Part shown: positions 44,299-52,031 of the stretch, piece after piece
How positions within the stretch are numbered: the stretch's first letter is position 1
Layout: each line of letters opens with the position of its first letter
Origin: Altererythrobacter sp. XM-24bin4
Lineage (GTDB): Bacteria > Pseudomonadota > Alphaproteobacteria > Sphingomonadales > Sphingomonadaceae
Direction: 5' to 3'
Length of the DNA: 64,000 nucleotides
NCBI GenBank assembly: GCA_003149575.1
Contig: QCWG01000001.1
Coordinates: forward strand, 525,183 to 589,182
Made by a program: the position numbers and the translations under genes
The notes under the pieces: model-generated
Told to the model about the DNA's origin: nothing
Database searches by the model: none
What the model saw: the letters and a program-made list of their open reading frames with translations, nothing else

Positions 44299-44319
44299 TA
44301 TGATACCAAAAGGATCATA
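44299..44319. promoter_or_regulatory. Operator-like inverted repeat between integrase and XRE gene
   Basis: TATGATACC and GGATCATA face each other across AAAA. The arms match except for one extra base in the left arm. The site lies eight bases upstream of the integrase start and seven before the XRE GTG, so a bound repressor would cover both starts. Confidence 0.5.
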
Positions 44320-44325
44320 AATCAA

Positions 44326-44592
44326 GTGTCGGATATCACTTCTGAGCAAATTAAGGCAGCGCGTGCCGCACTTGGTTGGACACTCATTGAGATTGCCGCG
44401 GCAACGGGAATTGGATCCGCTACCCTTAAGCGTTACGAGGCGACTTCAGGCGTACCTAAATCGCGCAAGGGCCATCTGGTAAGATTGCGTACGCACTTTG
44501 AATTGGCGGGCATCGAGTTTATCGGCACGCCAGACGACGCGCCAGGCATCCGCATCCATCAGCCCGCGCCAGAACGGGCGCGAGATCGCTGA
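44326..44592 (+). CDS. Small XRE-family helix-turn-helix regulator
   Basis: Cro/CI-like DNA-binding protein of 88 residues. The helix-turn-helix lies at residues 6-55: EQIKAARAALGWTLIEIAAATG, then IGSATLKRYEATSGVP (both in parts). A short C-terminal extension (FELAGIEFIGTPDDAPGIRI) follows, a common tail in small phage-type regulators. The start is a GTG. It is divergent from the tyrosine recombinase with an inverted repeat between them, so it probably controls the recombinase and itself. Confidence 0.8.
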   Translation: MSDITSEQIKAARAALGWTLIEIAAATGIGSATLKRYEATSGVPKSRKGHLVRLRTHFELAGIEFIGTPDDAPGIRIHQPAPERARDR

Positions 44593-44768
44593 CGCAGCCT
44601 GCGTATCGCGTTGTCGCGCTCGGCCCTGAACCTGGCCGCGTAGTATGACAGCTTTTGGGCTTCCTGAAGGGGCGACATGCCAAGAGTATTTGACGCGCGG
44701 GCGCTAAACTCAGTGAGGCATACCCTTGCCGTAACCTTGCCGTACCCTCCCCGTAACCTCCCCGTCCT
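44559..44768 (-). pseudogene. Possible gene remnant or 39-residue protein
   Basis: A minus-strand frame is open from 44768 to a TGA at 44559. From an ATG at 44678 it reads MSPLQEAQKLSYYAARFRAE, followed by RDNAIRRLRQRS, an amphipathic basic helix with GC-rich third positions. No ribosome site is visible, and the upstream codons pass through the 11-base tandem repeats. It overlaps the XRE tail. It may be the end of a lost mobile-element gene. Confidence 0.25.
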
Positions 44769-44924
44769 TCAAATGCTCGATAACGTGCATGATCGACCTT
44801 GGAATTCTAGCCGAGGCAATCCTTTCACATATGAAAATTTTTAGCTGGTAATTCTCGGCAGCTTGCAGATGACAGACACTATAATGCCAAAAATTGGCTC
44901 AATGAGATCCTCTAAATCAGCCGT
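44593..44924. other. Region with tandem repeats and a possible gene remnant
   Basis: Between the XRE gene and the next lipoprotein gene. It contains the 11-base repeats at 44724-44767 and most of the minus-strand open frame at 44559-44768. The right part, 44770-44924, is AT-rich and has no recognised feature. Confidence 0.5.
44724..44767. repeat. Four tandem 11-bp repeats
   Basis: CCTTGCCGTAA, CCTTGCCGTAC, CCTCCCCGTAA and CCTCCCCGTCC follow one another without a gap. The consensus is CCTYSCCGTAM. One helical turn per unit puts all copies on the same DNA face, as in iterons or clustered binding sites. Confidence 0.7.
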
Positions 44925-45461
44925 TCAACGATTTGCGGGATAGCGCCCTGCCGGAGGAAGTTCATCGCCTTGCGCCCCAGACATAGAGGACTGCGGGCTT
45001 GGCGCTTCGTTTGCAACCGCCGCATTCTGGATCCGCCTAAAAGCAAATTCATACATTTGCCTGTCATTGACGATCAGTTCGGCTGTTGAAGAGCCAAAAG
45101 CACCTCTGCGAATAACCTGAACAATTTTAATCCCTAGCTCGCTACCATCTCTTCTGGGCACCACTAAAGCATAAAATTTTAGGTCTTTATCGGTGGTCGA
45201 TCCTTTGTCACCGCTGGATCCTCGCCTACCACTAATTTGCCCTGTTGCTCTGTCAATTACGTCAAGTTTATAGCCCGCGTCTCTGAAGACAGAAACCGCT
45301 TGCTCGAATGTGGTTTCAATGGGCAGATCGTAAAACTGGCGCTGATAGTTGTTATCGAGACTGAATATTGAGCGGTCTGGCTGAAGGGCTGATCCGCTCG
45401 CGCAGGCAGCAAGTGTAAGGGATAAACAGGCACCCAGCAGTAAGTTTTTGCACTTGCTCAT
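44925..45461 (-). CDS. Predicted lipoprotein of unknown function
   Basis: Exported 178-residue protein with a lipoprotein signal (LLLGACLSLTLAACASG, lipidated Cys near residue 20). The mature region begins with a linker and then an alpha/beta fold (FYDLPIETTFEQAVSVFRDAGY, IDRATGQISGRRG, FYALVVPRRDGSELGIKIVQV). The Pro/Ser-rich tail looks disordered. No family is recognised with confidence; the fold pattern is reminiscent of NlpC/BamC-type small envelope lipoproteins. The gene is single and lies just right of the mobile module. Confidence 0.65.
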   Translation of the reverse strand: MSKCKNLLLGACLSLTLAACASGSALQPDRSIFSLDNNYQRQFYDLPIETTFEQAVSVFRDAGYKLDVIDRATGQISGRRGSSGDKGSTTDKDLKFYALVVPRRDGSELGIKIVQVIRRGAFGSSTAELIVNDRQMYEFAFRRIQNAAVANEAPSPQSSMSGAQGDELPPAGRYPANR

Positions 45462-45552
45462 GGTCAGGAATCCTACAGTATCTTTCTACAGTCTGAGATT
45501 GGAGCACTCAATACATCAGGCCCAACATTCCACTGCTCAGCTAGAGAAAAAT

Positions 45553-46377
45553 CTAGTCTAACGCAATATCAGGCGCATCTTCCTGCTTCATGCCGACGAC
45601 ATGGTAGCCGGCATCGACATGATGCGTCTCGCCGGTCACACCGGAGGACAGGTTAGACAGGAAGTAAAGCCCTGCGCCGCCCACATCATCGATCGTGACA
45701 TTCCGCCGGAGCGGTGAATTAAGTTCGTTCCATTTGAGTATATAGCGGAAATCACCGATCCCGCTCGCGGCCAGAGTCTTGATCGGCCCCGCGCTGATCG
45801 CATTTACGCGAATGTTTCTGGGGCCAAGATCATTGGCAAGATATTTGACGCTTGTTTCAAGCGCCGCTTTGGCGACGCCCATCACATTGTAATGCGGCAT
45901 GACCTTTTCGGCCCCGTAATAAGTCAGCGTTACAATCGATCCGCCTCCATTGCCCTCTTCATCGACCGGCGGCATCATTTCGGATGCACGCTGGGCAACT
46001 GCAACCAGCGAATAGGCCGAGATATTCATGGTCAAAAGGAAGTTGTCGAGCGAAGTGTCGAGATATTTCCCGCGCAGCTCGTTCTTGTCGGAATATCCGA
46101 TGGCATGAACGACAAAGTCGATCGTATCCCAGCGGCTTTTCAGCGTATCAAACGCCGCATCCAGCGCCGCCATATCGGACACATCGCAATCGATCAGAAA
46201 ATCGCTGCCAAGCTCATCAGCCAGTGGCGCCACGCGCTTCTTCAGCGCGTCGCCTTGGTAGGAGAACGCCAGTTCCGCGCCATGTTCGTGCAGCTTCTTG
46301 GCGATGCCCCATGCAAGCGATTTATTGTTCGCAAGCCCCATGATGAGACCGCGTTTACCCTGCATCAATCCGTCCAT
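45553..46377 (-). CDS. fabI: Enoyl-[acyl-carrier-protein] reductase (NADH), FabI
   Basis: Last reductive step of each fatty-acid elongation cycle, cytosolic SDR of 274 residues. The dinucleotide region is GLANNKSLAWGIAKKL. The catalytic FabI motif Y-x6-M/V-x3-K appears in YYGAEKVMPHYNVMGVAK near residue 150-167, preceded by NISAYSLVAVAQRASEMM. The segment RNIRVNAISAGPIKTLAASGI follows. It lies next to the yihY pseudogene. This class is normally the target of triclosan-type inhibitors; nothing unusual is seen in the active site. Confidence 0.95.
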   Translation of the reverse strand: MDGLMQGKRGLIMGLANNKSLAWGIAKKLHEHGAELAFSYQGDALKKRVAPLADELGSDFLIDCDVSDMAALDAAFDTLKSRWDTIDFVVHAIGYSDKNELRGKYLDTSLDNFLLTMNISAYSLVAVAQRASEMMPPVDEEGNGGGSIVTLTYYGAEKVMPHYNVMGVAKAALETSVKYLANDLGPRNIRVNAISAGPIKTLAASGIGDFRYILKWNELNSPLRRNVTIDDVGGAGLYFLSNLSSGVTGETHHVDAGYHVVGMKQEDAPDIALD

Positions 46378-46392
46378 GATTGGTCCCTTCTG

Positions 46393-47011
46393 TCAGTCTT
46401 CCTGCGCTTCGTCTGCCGCCTCTTCCTCTTCGGGCGTCGCGACAAGCGCAGCATTGAACTCTGCGCCGATAACCATTCCCAGCCCGATGAGCCAGAAAAA
46501 GAACAAGGCAATCATAATCCCGGCAAGACTGCCATAAGTCAGGTTATAAGTGAAAACGCTGCTCAGGACGTGCAGCAAACCTCTCGTTATAATTAGCCAT
46601 CACCCCGTAACAAAGGCAACGTTCGGCCATTTGGGATAGCGGCGGCTGCGATGGACCATCGGTATAAGAGTTTAGAACAGCAGATAGAGCGAACCGAACA
46701 GGCCTAGCGTGTTGACCGTGCGTGACAGACGCAATTCGGCCATTGATCAGGCCAGTTCGGGAAAGCGAACTTCAATGATGTGCTCTGCTGTACCGATGTC
46801 CACTTGCGCAAACAACGATAGGACCAGCAACACGACCGCACCAAGCGTAAATCCGGCAGAGATCAGGCGGTATTTCCAGAAGGTGCGCGTAGCTTGTGTC
46901 CCAGCCGCTCCATCACTGGTCCTCTCAGGGTCTGTGCTTCGCGTCGTCGGGTCTCCGGCGAAACGAGTGGATTTCGCGCTCTTTGGGATCGGGTAGATGA
47001 CCCAGGCTCAC
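46393..47011 (-). pseudogene. Decayed YihY/virulence factor BrkB family gene
   Basis: Fragments of one YihY/BrkB protein lie in order on the minus strand but in different frames. From a GTG at 47011: SLGHLPDPKEREIHSF (N-terminus), then GTQATRTFWKYRLISAGF and VVLLVLSLFAQVDIG (central membrane part), then LSRTVNTLGLFGSLYLLF ended by a stop, then RRYPKWPNVAFVTG ended by another stop. It closes with FTYNLTYGSLAGIMIALFFF and GLGMVIGAEFNAAL. The family is normally about 300 residues; much of the N-terminal third is gone, and at least two stops and frame changes are present. The terminal 61-codon frame alone should not be read as a gene. Confidence 0.8.
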
Positions 47012-47014
47012 CTG

Positions 47015-47971
47015 TTAAAGACCTAGTTTGGTGCGTGGATTGCTATCGTCTTTCCAGCCTTCGAGCCGCTTGGAAAGTTCGTCTGCATCGTCTGGCATTT
47101 GAATCTCCAGTGTGACCAGCTGATCTCCGCGCCCGCCGCTCTTGGTTGACCAGCCCTTGCCTTTCAGGCGCATTACCGTGCCGCCATTGGTGCGCGGTTT
47201 GATCGTCAGCATCACAGGGCCGTCTGCCGTAGGGCATTTGATCTTTGCGCCGTTCAGCGCCTCATCAAGCGTGATCGGTAAATCCATCCGGATGTGGTCG
47301 CCATCGCGGTGATAGAATGGATGCGAGCCGATTTCGACAATAACCAGCCCGTCTCCATTGCCGCCCGGACCGGGCTTGCCTTTGCCTTTCAGGCGCATCT
47401 GCGTGCCATCATCGACACCCGCTGGCAATTTCACACTAATTGTCTTGCCGTCTGCCAGAGTGATCCGTTGATCTTCAAGCGACGCGGCGCTGACGAACGG
47501 CACAGTCAGGCGATAATGCGCGTCCGGGCCCTTTTGCGGAGGCGGTCGCTGCTGGCTGCCGAATCCGCCGCCCAGTCCCGAACTGCGGCGCTGGCCCCCA
47601 CCACCGAACAGTCCGTCAAACAGATCGCTCAGATCCACTCCTTCGGTGCCGAACCCTTCGAAATCCTTAGGCCGGAAGCCCTGTGCGCCACCGCCACCGC
47701 CACCGGGCCGTCCGCCGAATCCGCCTGCAAAAGGGTTTGTGGGATTGCCTTCTGCATCGATCTCACCGCGATCGAACCGCGCCCGCTTTTCCTTGTCGGA
47801 CAACAGATCGTAAGCCTTTGTAACGTCCGAGAAGCGCTCGGATGCATCGGGCTTGCCCTTGTTGCGATCAGGGTGCAGTTCCTTGGCGAGCTTGCGGTAC
47901 GCGCTCTTGATATCTGCTTCAGAGGCAGAGCGCGCCACGCCGAGGGTGGAGTAAGGATCAGACATAGCCAT
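47015..47971 (-). CDS. DnaJ-class co-chaperone (CbpA-like, no zinc fingers)
   Basis: Hsp40 protein of 318 residues. The J domain covers residues 5-70 (DPYSTLGVARSASEADIKSAY, with HPD in AKELHPDRNKG). A Gly/Phe-rich linker follows (NPFAGGFGGRPGGGGGG and on). Two C-terminal beta domains bind substrate (YRLTVPFVSAASLEDQRI, DLPITLDEALNGAKIKCP, MRLKGKGWSTKSGGRGD). There is no CxxCxGxG repeat, so it is a type II/III DnaJ. It stimulates DnaK ATP hydrolysis in the cytosol. ATG 47965 is an alternative start. The yihY remnant begins four bases after its stop. Confidence 0.93.
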   Translation of the reverse strand: MAMSDPYSTLGVARSASEADIKSAYRKLAKELHPDRNKGKPDASERFSDVTKAYDLLSDKEKRARFDRGEIDAEGNPTNPFAGGFGGRPGGGGGGAQGFRPKDFEGFGTEGVDLSDLFDGLFGGGGQRRSSGLGGGFGSQQRPPPQKGPDAHYRLTVPFVSAASLEDQRITLADGKTISVKLPAGVDDGTQMRLKGKGKPGPGGNGDGLVIVEIGSHPFYHRDGDHIRMDLPITLDEALNGAKIKCPTADGPVMLTIKPRTNGGTVMRLKGKGWSTKSGGRGDQLVTLEIQMPDDADELSKRLEGWKDDSNPRTKLGL

Positions 47972-48173
47972 GGCGTGTTAGCTAGGTGCAACAGTGCTTG
48001 CGTGCAAGCGCGAAGCTTTCCTACCCAATCGCAATTTCCCAAACGGGCCAGGCCATGACTTCCGACAATCCATTGCGCGCCTTTCTTGATATGATGCGAT
48101 CTCAAGGGGTGAACAGCCCGATTTTTCGGCTATAGGACTGCGTTCCAAGTGTTCCATGCTGTAGGAAATCATC

Positions 48174-48809
48174 GTGCCACAACCGACTGAAGAACAAATA
48201 GCGCGGCTTGCCTTGAGCGAGATCGCTGACAAGGATCCGATGGGTCTGTTCCAGGCCTGGTTCGAGGACGCGAAGGGGTCGGAACCTAACGATCCCAATG
48301 CGATGGCGCTGGCTACCGCCACGCCTGACGGTGCGCCTTCGGTGCGTATGGTGCTGTTGAAAGGACATGGCCCGGATGGTTTTACCTTCTACACTAATGC
48401 ACACAGCCGCAAGGGCGGCGAAATCCGCTCCAACATGCAGGCCTCCCTGCTGTTTCACTGGAAAAGCCTGCGTCGCCAAATTCGCATCGAAGGCCCGTTG
48501 ACCGAGGTCTCGCCCGAAATGGCGGACGCCTATTTCCACTCGCGCCCTTTCGTGAGCCAGGTTGGCTCTGCCGCCAGTGATCAATCGCGTCCGCTTGAAA
48601 GCCGAGCCACATATATCCGCCGGATCGAACAGCTCGAAGAGGCATGCAAGGAGGCCGACGAAGTTCCGCGCCCACCGCATTGGACCGGCTTTACGCTCGC
48701 GCCGCAGCGGATCGAATTCTGGCGCGATCGGGCGAATCGCTTGCATGATCGCCGCCAATTTGACCGTACAGTCGATGGCGGCTGGACCAACACGTTGCTG
48801 TATCCATGA
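48174..48809 (+). CDS. pdxH: Pyridoxamine 5'-phosphate oxidase
   Basis: FMN enzyme that makes pyridoxal 5'-phosphate, cytosolic, 211 residues. It shows DPMGLFQAWFEDA, MALATATPDGAPSVRMVLLKG, FTFYTNAHSRKGGEI, LRRQIRIEGPLTEVSP, YFHSRPFVSQVG, and the C-terminal signature EFWRDRANRLHDRRQFDR. The start is a GTG; no better ATG is in frame nearby. The stop overlaps the following CDF transporter start by four bases (ATGA). Confidence 0.95.
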   Translation: MPQPTEEQIARLALSEIADKDPMGLFQAWFEDAKGSEPNDPNAMALATATPDGAPSVRMVLLKGHGPDGFTFYTNAHSRKGGEIRSNMQASLLFHWKSLRRQIRIEGPLTEVSPEMADAYFHSRPFVSQVGSAASDQSRPLESRATYIRRIEQLEEACKEADEVPRPPHWTGFTLAPQRIEFWRDRANRLHDRRQFDRTVDGGWTNTLLYP

Positions 48810-49720
48810 GCCGTTCCTCGCTGACCCGCAGTGCGGCTTTCGCTTCGATCGGGACAGCTCTGTTTCTGGTCGGGTTGAAGCTTTGGGCGGCATGGAAAAC
48901 CGATTCCACGGCAATGCTGGGCAGCCTCGCTGATACGGCGCTGGATCTTATTGCCAGCATTGCGACGCTTGTCGGTGTGTGGATTGCTTCCCAGCCCGCT
49001 GACCGGAACCACCGTTTTGGGCATGGCAAGGCAGAGGCGCTGGCTGCTGTCTTCCAAGTGATGCTGATCACTCTGTCTGCTGGCGGGATCGCCTTGCGTG
49101 CGATCACACGCTTGATCGAGGGCGGAGAGACCGCTGCGGCGGAGGAAGGGATTGCGGTATCTGTTATCGCAATCCTTGCGACCTTTGCCCTGCTGGCTTG
49201 GCAGCGGCATGTAATCCGCAAGACAGAATCGATCGCGATCCGGACTGACCATCTGCATTATCAGAGTGATCTGTTCCTCAACATGGCGGTTATCGTGGCG
49301 CTGGTGCTTGACCAATACCTCGGCCTAAGTCTGGCGGATCCGTTATTCGGGCTGGCTATAGCTGCATGGCTTGCTTGGGGGGCTTTTCGCGCAGGTGGCG
49401 AAGCAATTGACCATTTGATGGACCATGAATGGCCTGAAGAACGGCGCGACGAGTTTCTCGCGGTGCTTGCGCGGCATCCTGACATCCGCGGCGTGCATGA
49501 CTTGCGCACGCGGACCAGCGGCGCAGATGACTTTGTCCAGTTTCACATGGCCGTGGATCCGCATCTCTCGATCGTTGAAGTGCATGACATGATGGATGAG
49601 GTCGAAGCGCGGATCGAAAAGGAATTTCCCGGTGTTGAAGTGTTGATTCACCCCGATCCGAACGGGCTGGTCAACGAACAGGGGCCCGCCGCAGAAGAGC
49701 TATTGCCCGAACGCAACTGA
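48806..49720 (+). CDS. Cation diffusion facilitator transporter (FieF-like)
   Basis: Inner-membrane divalent metal/proton antiporter of 304 residues, typical of the ZntB-independent FieF branch. Six predicted helices occupy residues 10-205. Metal-binding acidic residues occur in MLGSLADTALDLIASIATL (D-x-x-x-D) and RTDHLHYQSDLFLNMAVIVAL (H/D-x-x-x-D). The His-rich loop RNHRFGHGKAEALAA lies between helices 2 and 3. The cytoplasmic C-terminal domain has RTSGADDFVQFHMAVDPHL. It likely exports Zn or Fe. It follows pdxH with a four-base overlap and is followed three bases later by phzF. Confidence 0.92.
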   Translation: MSRSSLTRSAAFASIGTALFLVGLKLWAAWKTDSTAMLGSLADTALDLIASIATLVGVWIASQPADRNHRFGHGKAEALAAVFQVMLITLSAGGIALRAITRLIEGGETAAAEEGIAVSVIAILATFALLAWQRHVIRKTESIAIRTDHLHYQSDLFLNMAVIVALVLDQYLGLSLADPLFGLAIAAWLAWGAFRAGGEAIDHLMDHEWPEERRDEFLAVLARHPDIRGVHDLRTRTSGADDFVQFHMAVDPHLSIVEVHDMMDEVEARIEKEFPGVEVLIHPDPNGLVNEQGPAAEELLPERN

Positions 49721-49722
49721 CC

Positions 49723-50511
49723 ATGCACCAAACGATTGTTTTCATCGATGCCTTCGCAGGCGAGGATGCGCGCGGAAATCTCGCCGCTGTCATAGAGCTG
49801 GACAGTTATCCCGACGACGCGGTGTTACAGGCCCAGGCGACTGAGATCGGCGCCCCTGCAACCGTATTTCTGCGCCCGCGGGATTCGCAAGACGCATTTG
49901 ATGTGCGCTGGTTCAGTCCGGAACAGGAGATCGTTCTGTGCGGCCATGGTGCATTGGCCGCAGGGCATGCGGCGCTTTCGCAAACGCAGACCCACAGCGT
50001 GAACCTGCATACGGCAACCGGCAAAGTGCTGGGCATTACGAGCAATGGGCCTGACGCGTCTTATGAGCTGTCATTGCCTGCTCTGCCGACAATGCCGCAC
50101 GAATGGCACCAACTGGTTGCGGCGTTGGGGGCAGAGCCGCGCGAGCTGCGCTGGAATCCCGCTGGCTATGCATTGGCGATTTACGACCGGCCTGAACAGG
50201 TTGCGGGGTTGAAGCCGGGCATGAGCGGCCTGGAAACACGCGGCAAAGTGCAGATTACGGCCAGCGCCGCGGGATCTCTTCCGGGCAGGAAATCCGACAT
50301 TACCAGTCGCGTTTTTTCAAATGCCGGGCGCGAGGACGCGGCAACCGGGTCTGCCCATGCGGTGTTGACCCCATATTGGACTGAAAGATTTGGCAAGTCG
50401 CAACTGCATGCCTTTCAGGCGAGCGCGCGTGGCGGTGTGTTTGTTTGCCGGATGGATGCCGACCATGTGGTGCTGAGCGGCCGATGTATAGAGGTGCCTG
50501 ACGCTATCTGA
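49723..50511 (+). CDS. PhzF family isomerase-like protein
   Basis: Diaminopimelate-epimerase-fold protein of 262 residues. The family sequence begins IVFIDAFAGEDARGNLAAVI and continues ATEIGAPATVFL, VRWFSPEQEIVLCGHGALAAGH (the conserved Cys-Gly-His-Gly), and SRVFSNAGREDAATGSAHAV near residue 200. The catalytic glutamate position of PhzF carries the conserved E in FSPEQEI. Its substrate is not predictable, and no phenazine genes are present. It is probably co-transcribed with pdxH and the transporter, and it overlaps the tail of the convergent serine hydrolase by eight bases. Confidence 0.88.
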   Translation: MHQTIVFIDAFAGEDARGNLAAVIELDSYPDDAVLQAQATEIGAPATVFLRPRDSQDAFDVRWFSPEQEIVLCGHGALAAGHAALSQTQTHSVNLHTATGKVLGITSNGPDASYELSLPALPTMPHEWHQLVAALGAEPRELRWNPAGYALAIYDRPEQVAGLKPGMSGLETRGKVQITASAAGSLPGRKSDITSRVFSNAGREDAATGSAHAVLTPYWTERFGKSQLHAFQASARGGVFVCRMDADHVVLSGRCIEVPDAI

Positions 50512-51640
50512 CGGGGTAGAGCTTCATCACGTCAGCCACTTCCTGCAGCATGGCGATGCGTTCTTCGCGATTGGAGTGGCCCAATCTCACGACTGTCAGG
50601 TGCTGCTCGGGTGAGACAATCACATATTGGCCCATGTGGCCAATCAGTGAGAACATGGAGTGCGGAGCACGATCTGGGAATAGCGGGTGCTCCGCCTCCG
50701 GATCATCGAGAGGATGATTGAGCCAGGTCTGAAAGCCATAATGCGGGCTGCGCGGGCTTGATGTGATCATGGCATGCACCCAGCGGCTTGGGACCAATTG
50801 CTCTCCGCCGGGTGACGAGCCCTTGCGCCGCAGGAATTCGCCCAGCTTCGCCCAATCACGCGCATTGCCATGGATCAGCGATCCACCAATCAATGTGCCT
50901 GAGGCGTCAAATTCCGGCACCATGCTATCCATGCCCAGCGGGCCAAACAGCCGGGCTTCCAGGAAATCCGCAACAGCCTGCCGCCGCGCATCGGGATGCT
51001 CACTGGTCGTAAGTGCACGGGCAGCAATATCGGCCAGGATGACGCTGGTGTTGGACGAATATTCAAACTTTGCTCCGGGCTCTTCTTCAAGCGGTTGCTC
51101 CTTGGCCCAACGCGCCATGTCGTCCCGGCCATCCAGAAACAACATGCGCACCTCGCTCGACTGGTACGGGGGATCGCCCGCCTCGGTGTGGCGCAAGCCG
51201 CTGCGCATTTGCAGCAGCTGACGCAATGTGATCTCTCCGCGCGGATCGCCGGGTCGCTGCCACATCGCCACCCGCGCGCTTTCATCCAAGCTCAGACGGC
51301 CGTCTGCCACCAGCATGCCGATCATGATTGCAGAGACAGTCTTGGCCATCGACCAGCTGATCATGCGGGTGTCTGGGCCGTACCCCTCACCATATCGCTC
51401 AGCCGCGATCTCACCGTTTTGCATGACAATAAGAGCGCGGGTTTCGCCAAGCCCATCTCGAGAGAACAGATCGTCGACTTCGCGCGCAAGCTCTTGAGTG
51501 GGCGCGCCAGCGTTTTGCGTAACCGCTGCAAGCGCGGCTTCGTCGAGCGGGGCGGGTTTTTGTGGCACATCCGCGCACGAAGTGAGGGCTGGCAGCAAAG
51601 CGAGAGTGGCGATAGGGAGAAGCGACCGCTTGATATTCAT
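50504..51640 (-). CDS. Serine hydrolase, beta-lactamase class C family, lipoprotein
   Basis: Penicillin-binding-protein-like hydrolase of 378 residues. An N-terminal lipoprotein signal (LALLPALTSCADV) anchors it in the envelope. The active site has S-x-x-K in ISWSMAKTVSAIMIG near residue 95, the Y-x-N counterpart in KFEYSSNTS near residue 190, and the third motif HMG in LIGHMGQYVIV near residue 340. The start ATG 51640 precedes the signal directly; an in-frame start at 51658 would add six residues. Substrate may be a peptide, ester or beta-lactam; this cannot be decided. It starts 34 bases from the divergent small membrane protein gene. Confidence 0.85.
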   Translation of the reverse strand: MNIKRSLLPIATLALLPALTSCADVPQKPAPLDEAALAAVTQNAGAPTQELAREVDDLFSRDGLGETRALIVMQNGEIAAERYGEGYGPDTRMISWSMAKTVSAIMIGMLVADGRLSLDESARVAMWQRPGDPRGEITLRQLLQMRSGLRHTEAGDPPYQSSEVRMLFLDGRDDMARWAKEQPLEEEPGAKFEYSSNTSVILADIAARALTTSEHPDARRQAVADFLEARLFGPLGMDSMVPEFDASGTLIGGSLIHGNARDWAKLGEFLRRKGSSPGGEQLVPSRWVHAMITSSPRSPHYGFQTWLNHPLDDPEAEHPLFPDRAPHSMFSLIGHMGQYVIVSPEQHLTVVRLGHSNREERIAMLQEVADVMKLYPVR

Positions 51641-51674
51641 CGCGCCTAATTCGCGCACCGCAATAGGATTGGCA

Positions 51675-52025
51675 ATGGCAAAATCTTCCGCACGAACTGC
51701 CTCACGATCATCTGGCCGTGGTTGGATCGTATTGCTTCTGCTTGCGGCGGTATTAGCAGCCGCCGGATGGTATTTCCGCGAACCAGCGCAGGGTTATGCG
51801 CAAACAGCGACCGCCTATTCCGCGCGTGTGGCATGCTCGTGCAGATTTGTGGCCGGGCGCGATCTGGAAGATTGCGAGAAAGACAAGCTGGCCGGTATGG
51901 AGCTTGTTACGCTGACCGAAGATGTCGCTGCGCAATCGGTTACCGCGCGTTTCCCGCTGATTTCCCATGACACAGCCTCGTTCCGCGAAGGATATGGCTG
52001 TGTGCTGGAGAAATGGGAGAGCTAA
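51675..52025 (+). CDS. Small Cys-containing membrane protein of unknown function
   Basis: 116-residue protein with one N-terminal membrane helix (WIVLLLLAAVLAAAGWYF) and a periplasmic part. The periplasmic part holds four Cys in two places (ACSCRF..., LEDCEKDK) and one near the end (GYGCVLEKWES). Cys spacing suggests disulfides. The ATG at 51675 is used; a longer open frame starting at 51498 overlaps the divergent hydrolase and is unlikely. The unnamed family occurs next to similar serine hydrolases. The function is unknown. Confidence 0.65.
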   Translation: MAKSSARTASRSSGRGWIVLLLLAAVLAAAGWYFREPAQGYAQTATAYSARVACSCRFVAGRDLEDCEKDKLAGMELVTLTEDVAAQSVTARFPLISHDTASFREGYGCVLEKWES

Positions 52026-52031
52026 GCGCGC

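Noticed and set aside
46393-46578. A 61-residue membrane protein gene
   Set aside because: It is only the intact last segment of the decayed YihY/BrkB gene; upstream fragments of the same protein continue in other frames.
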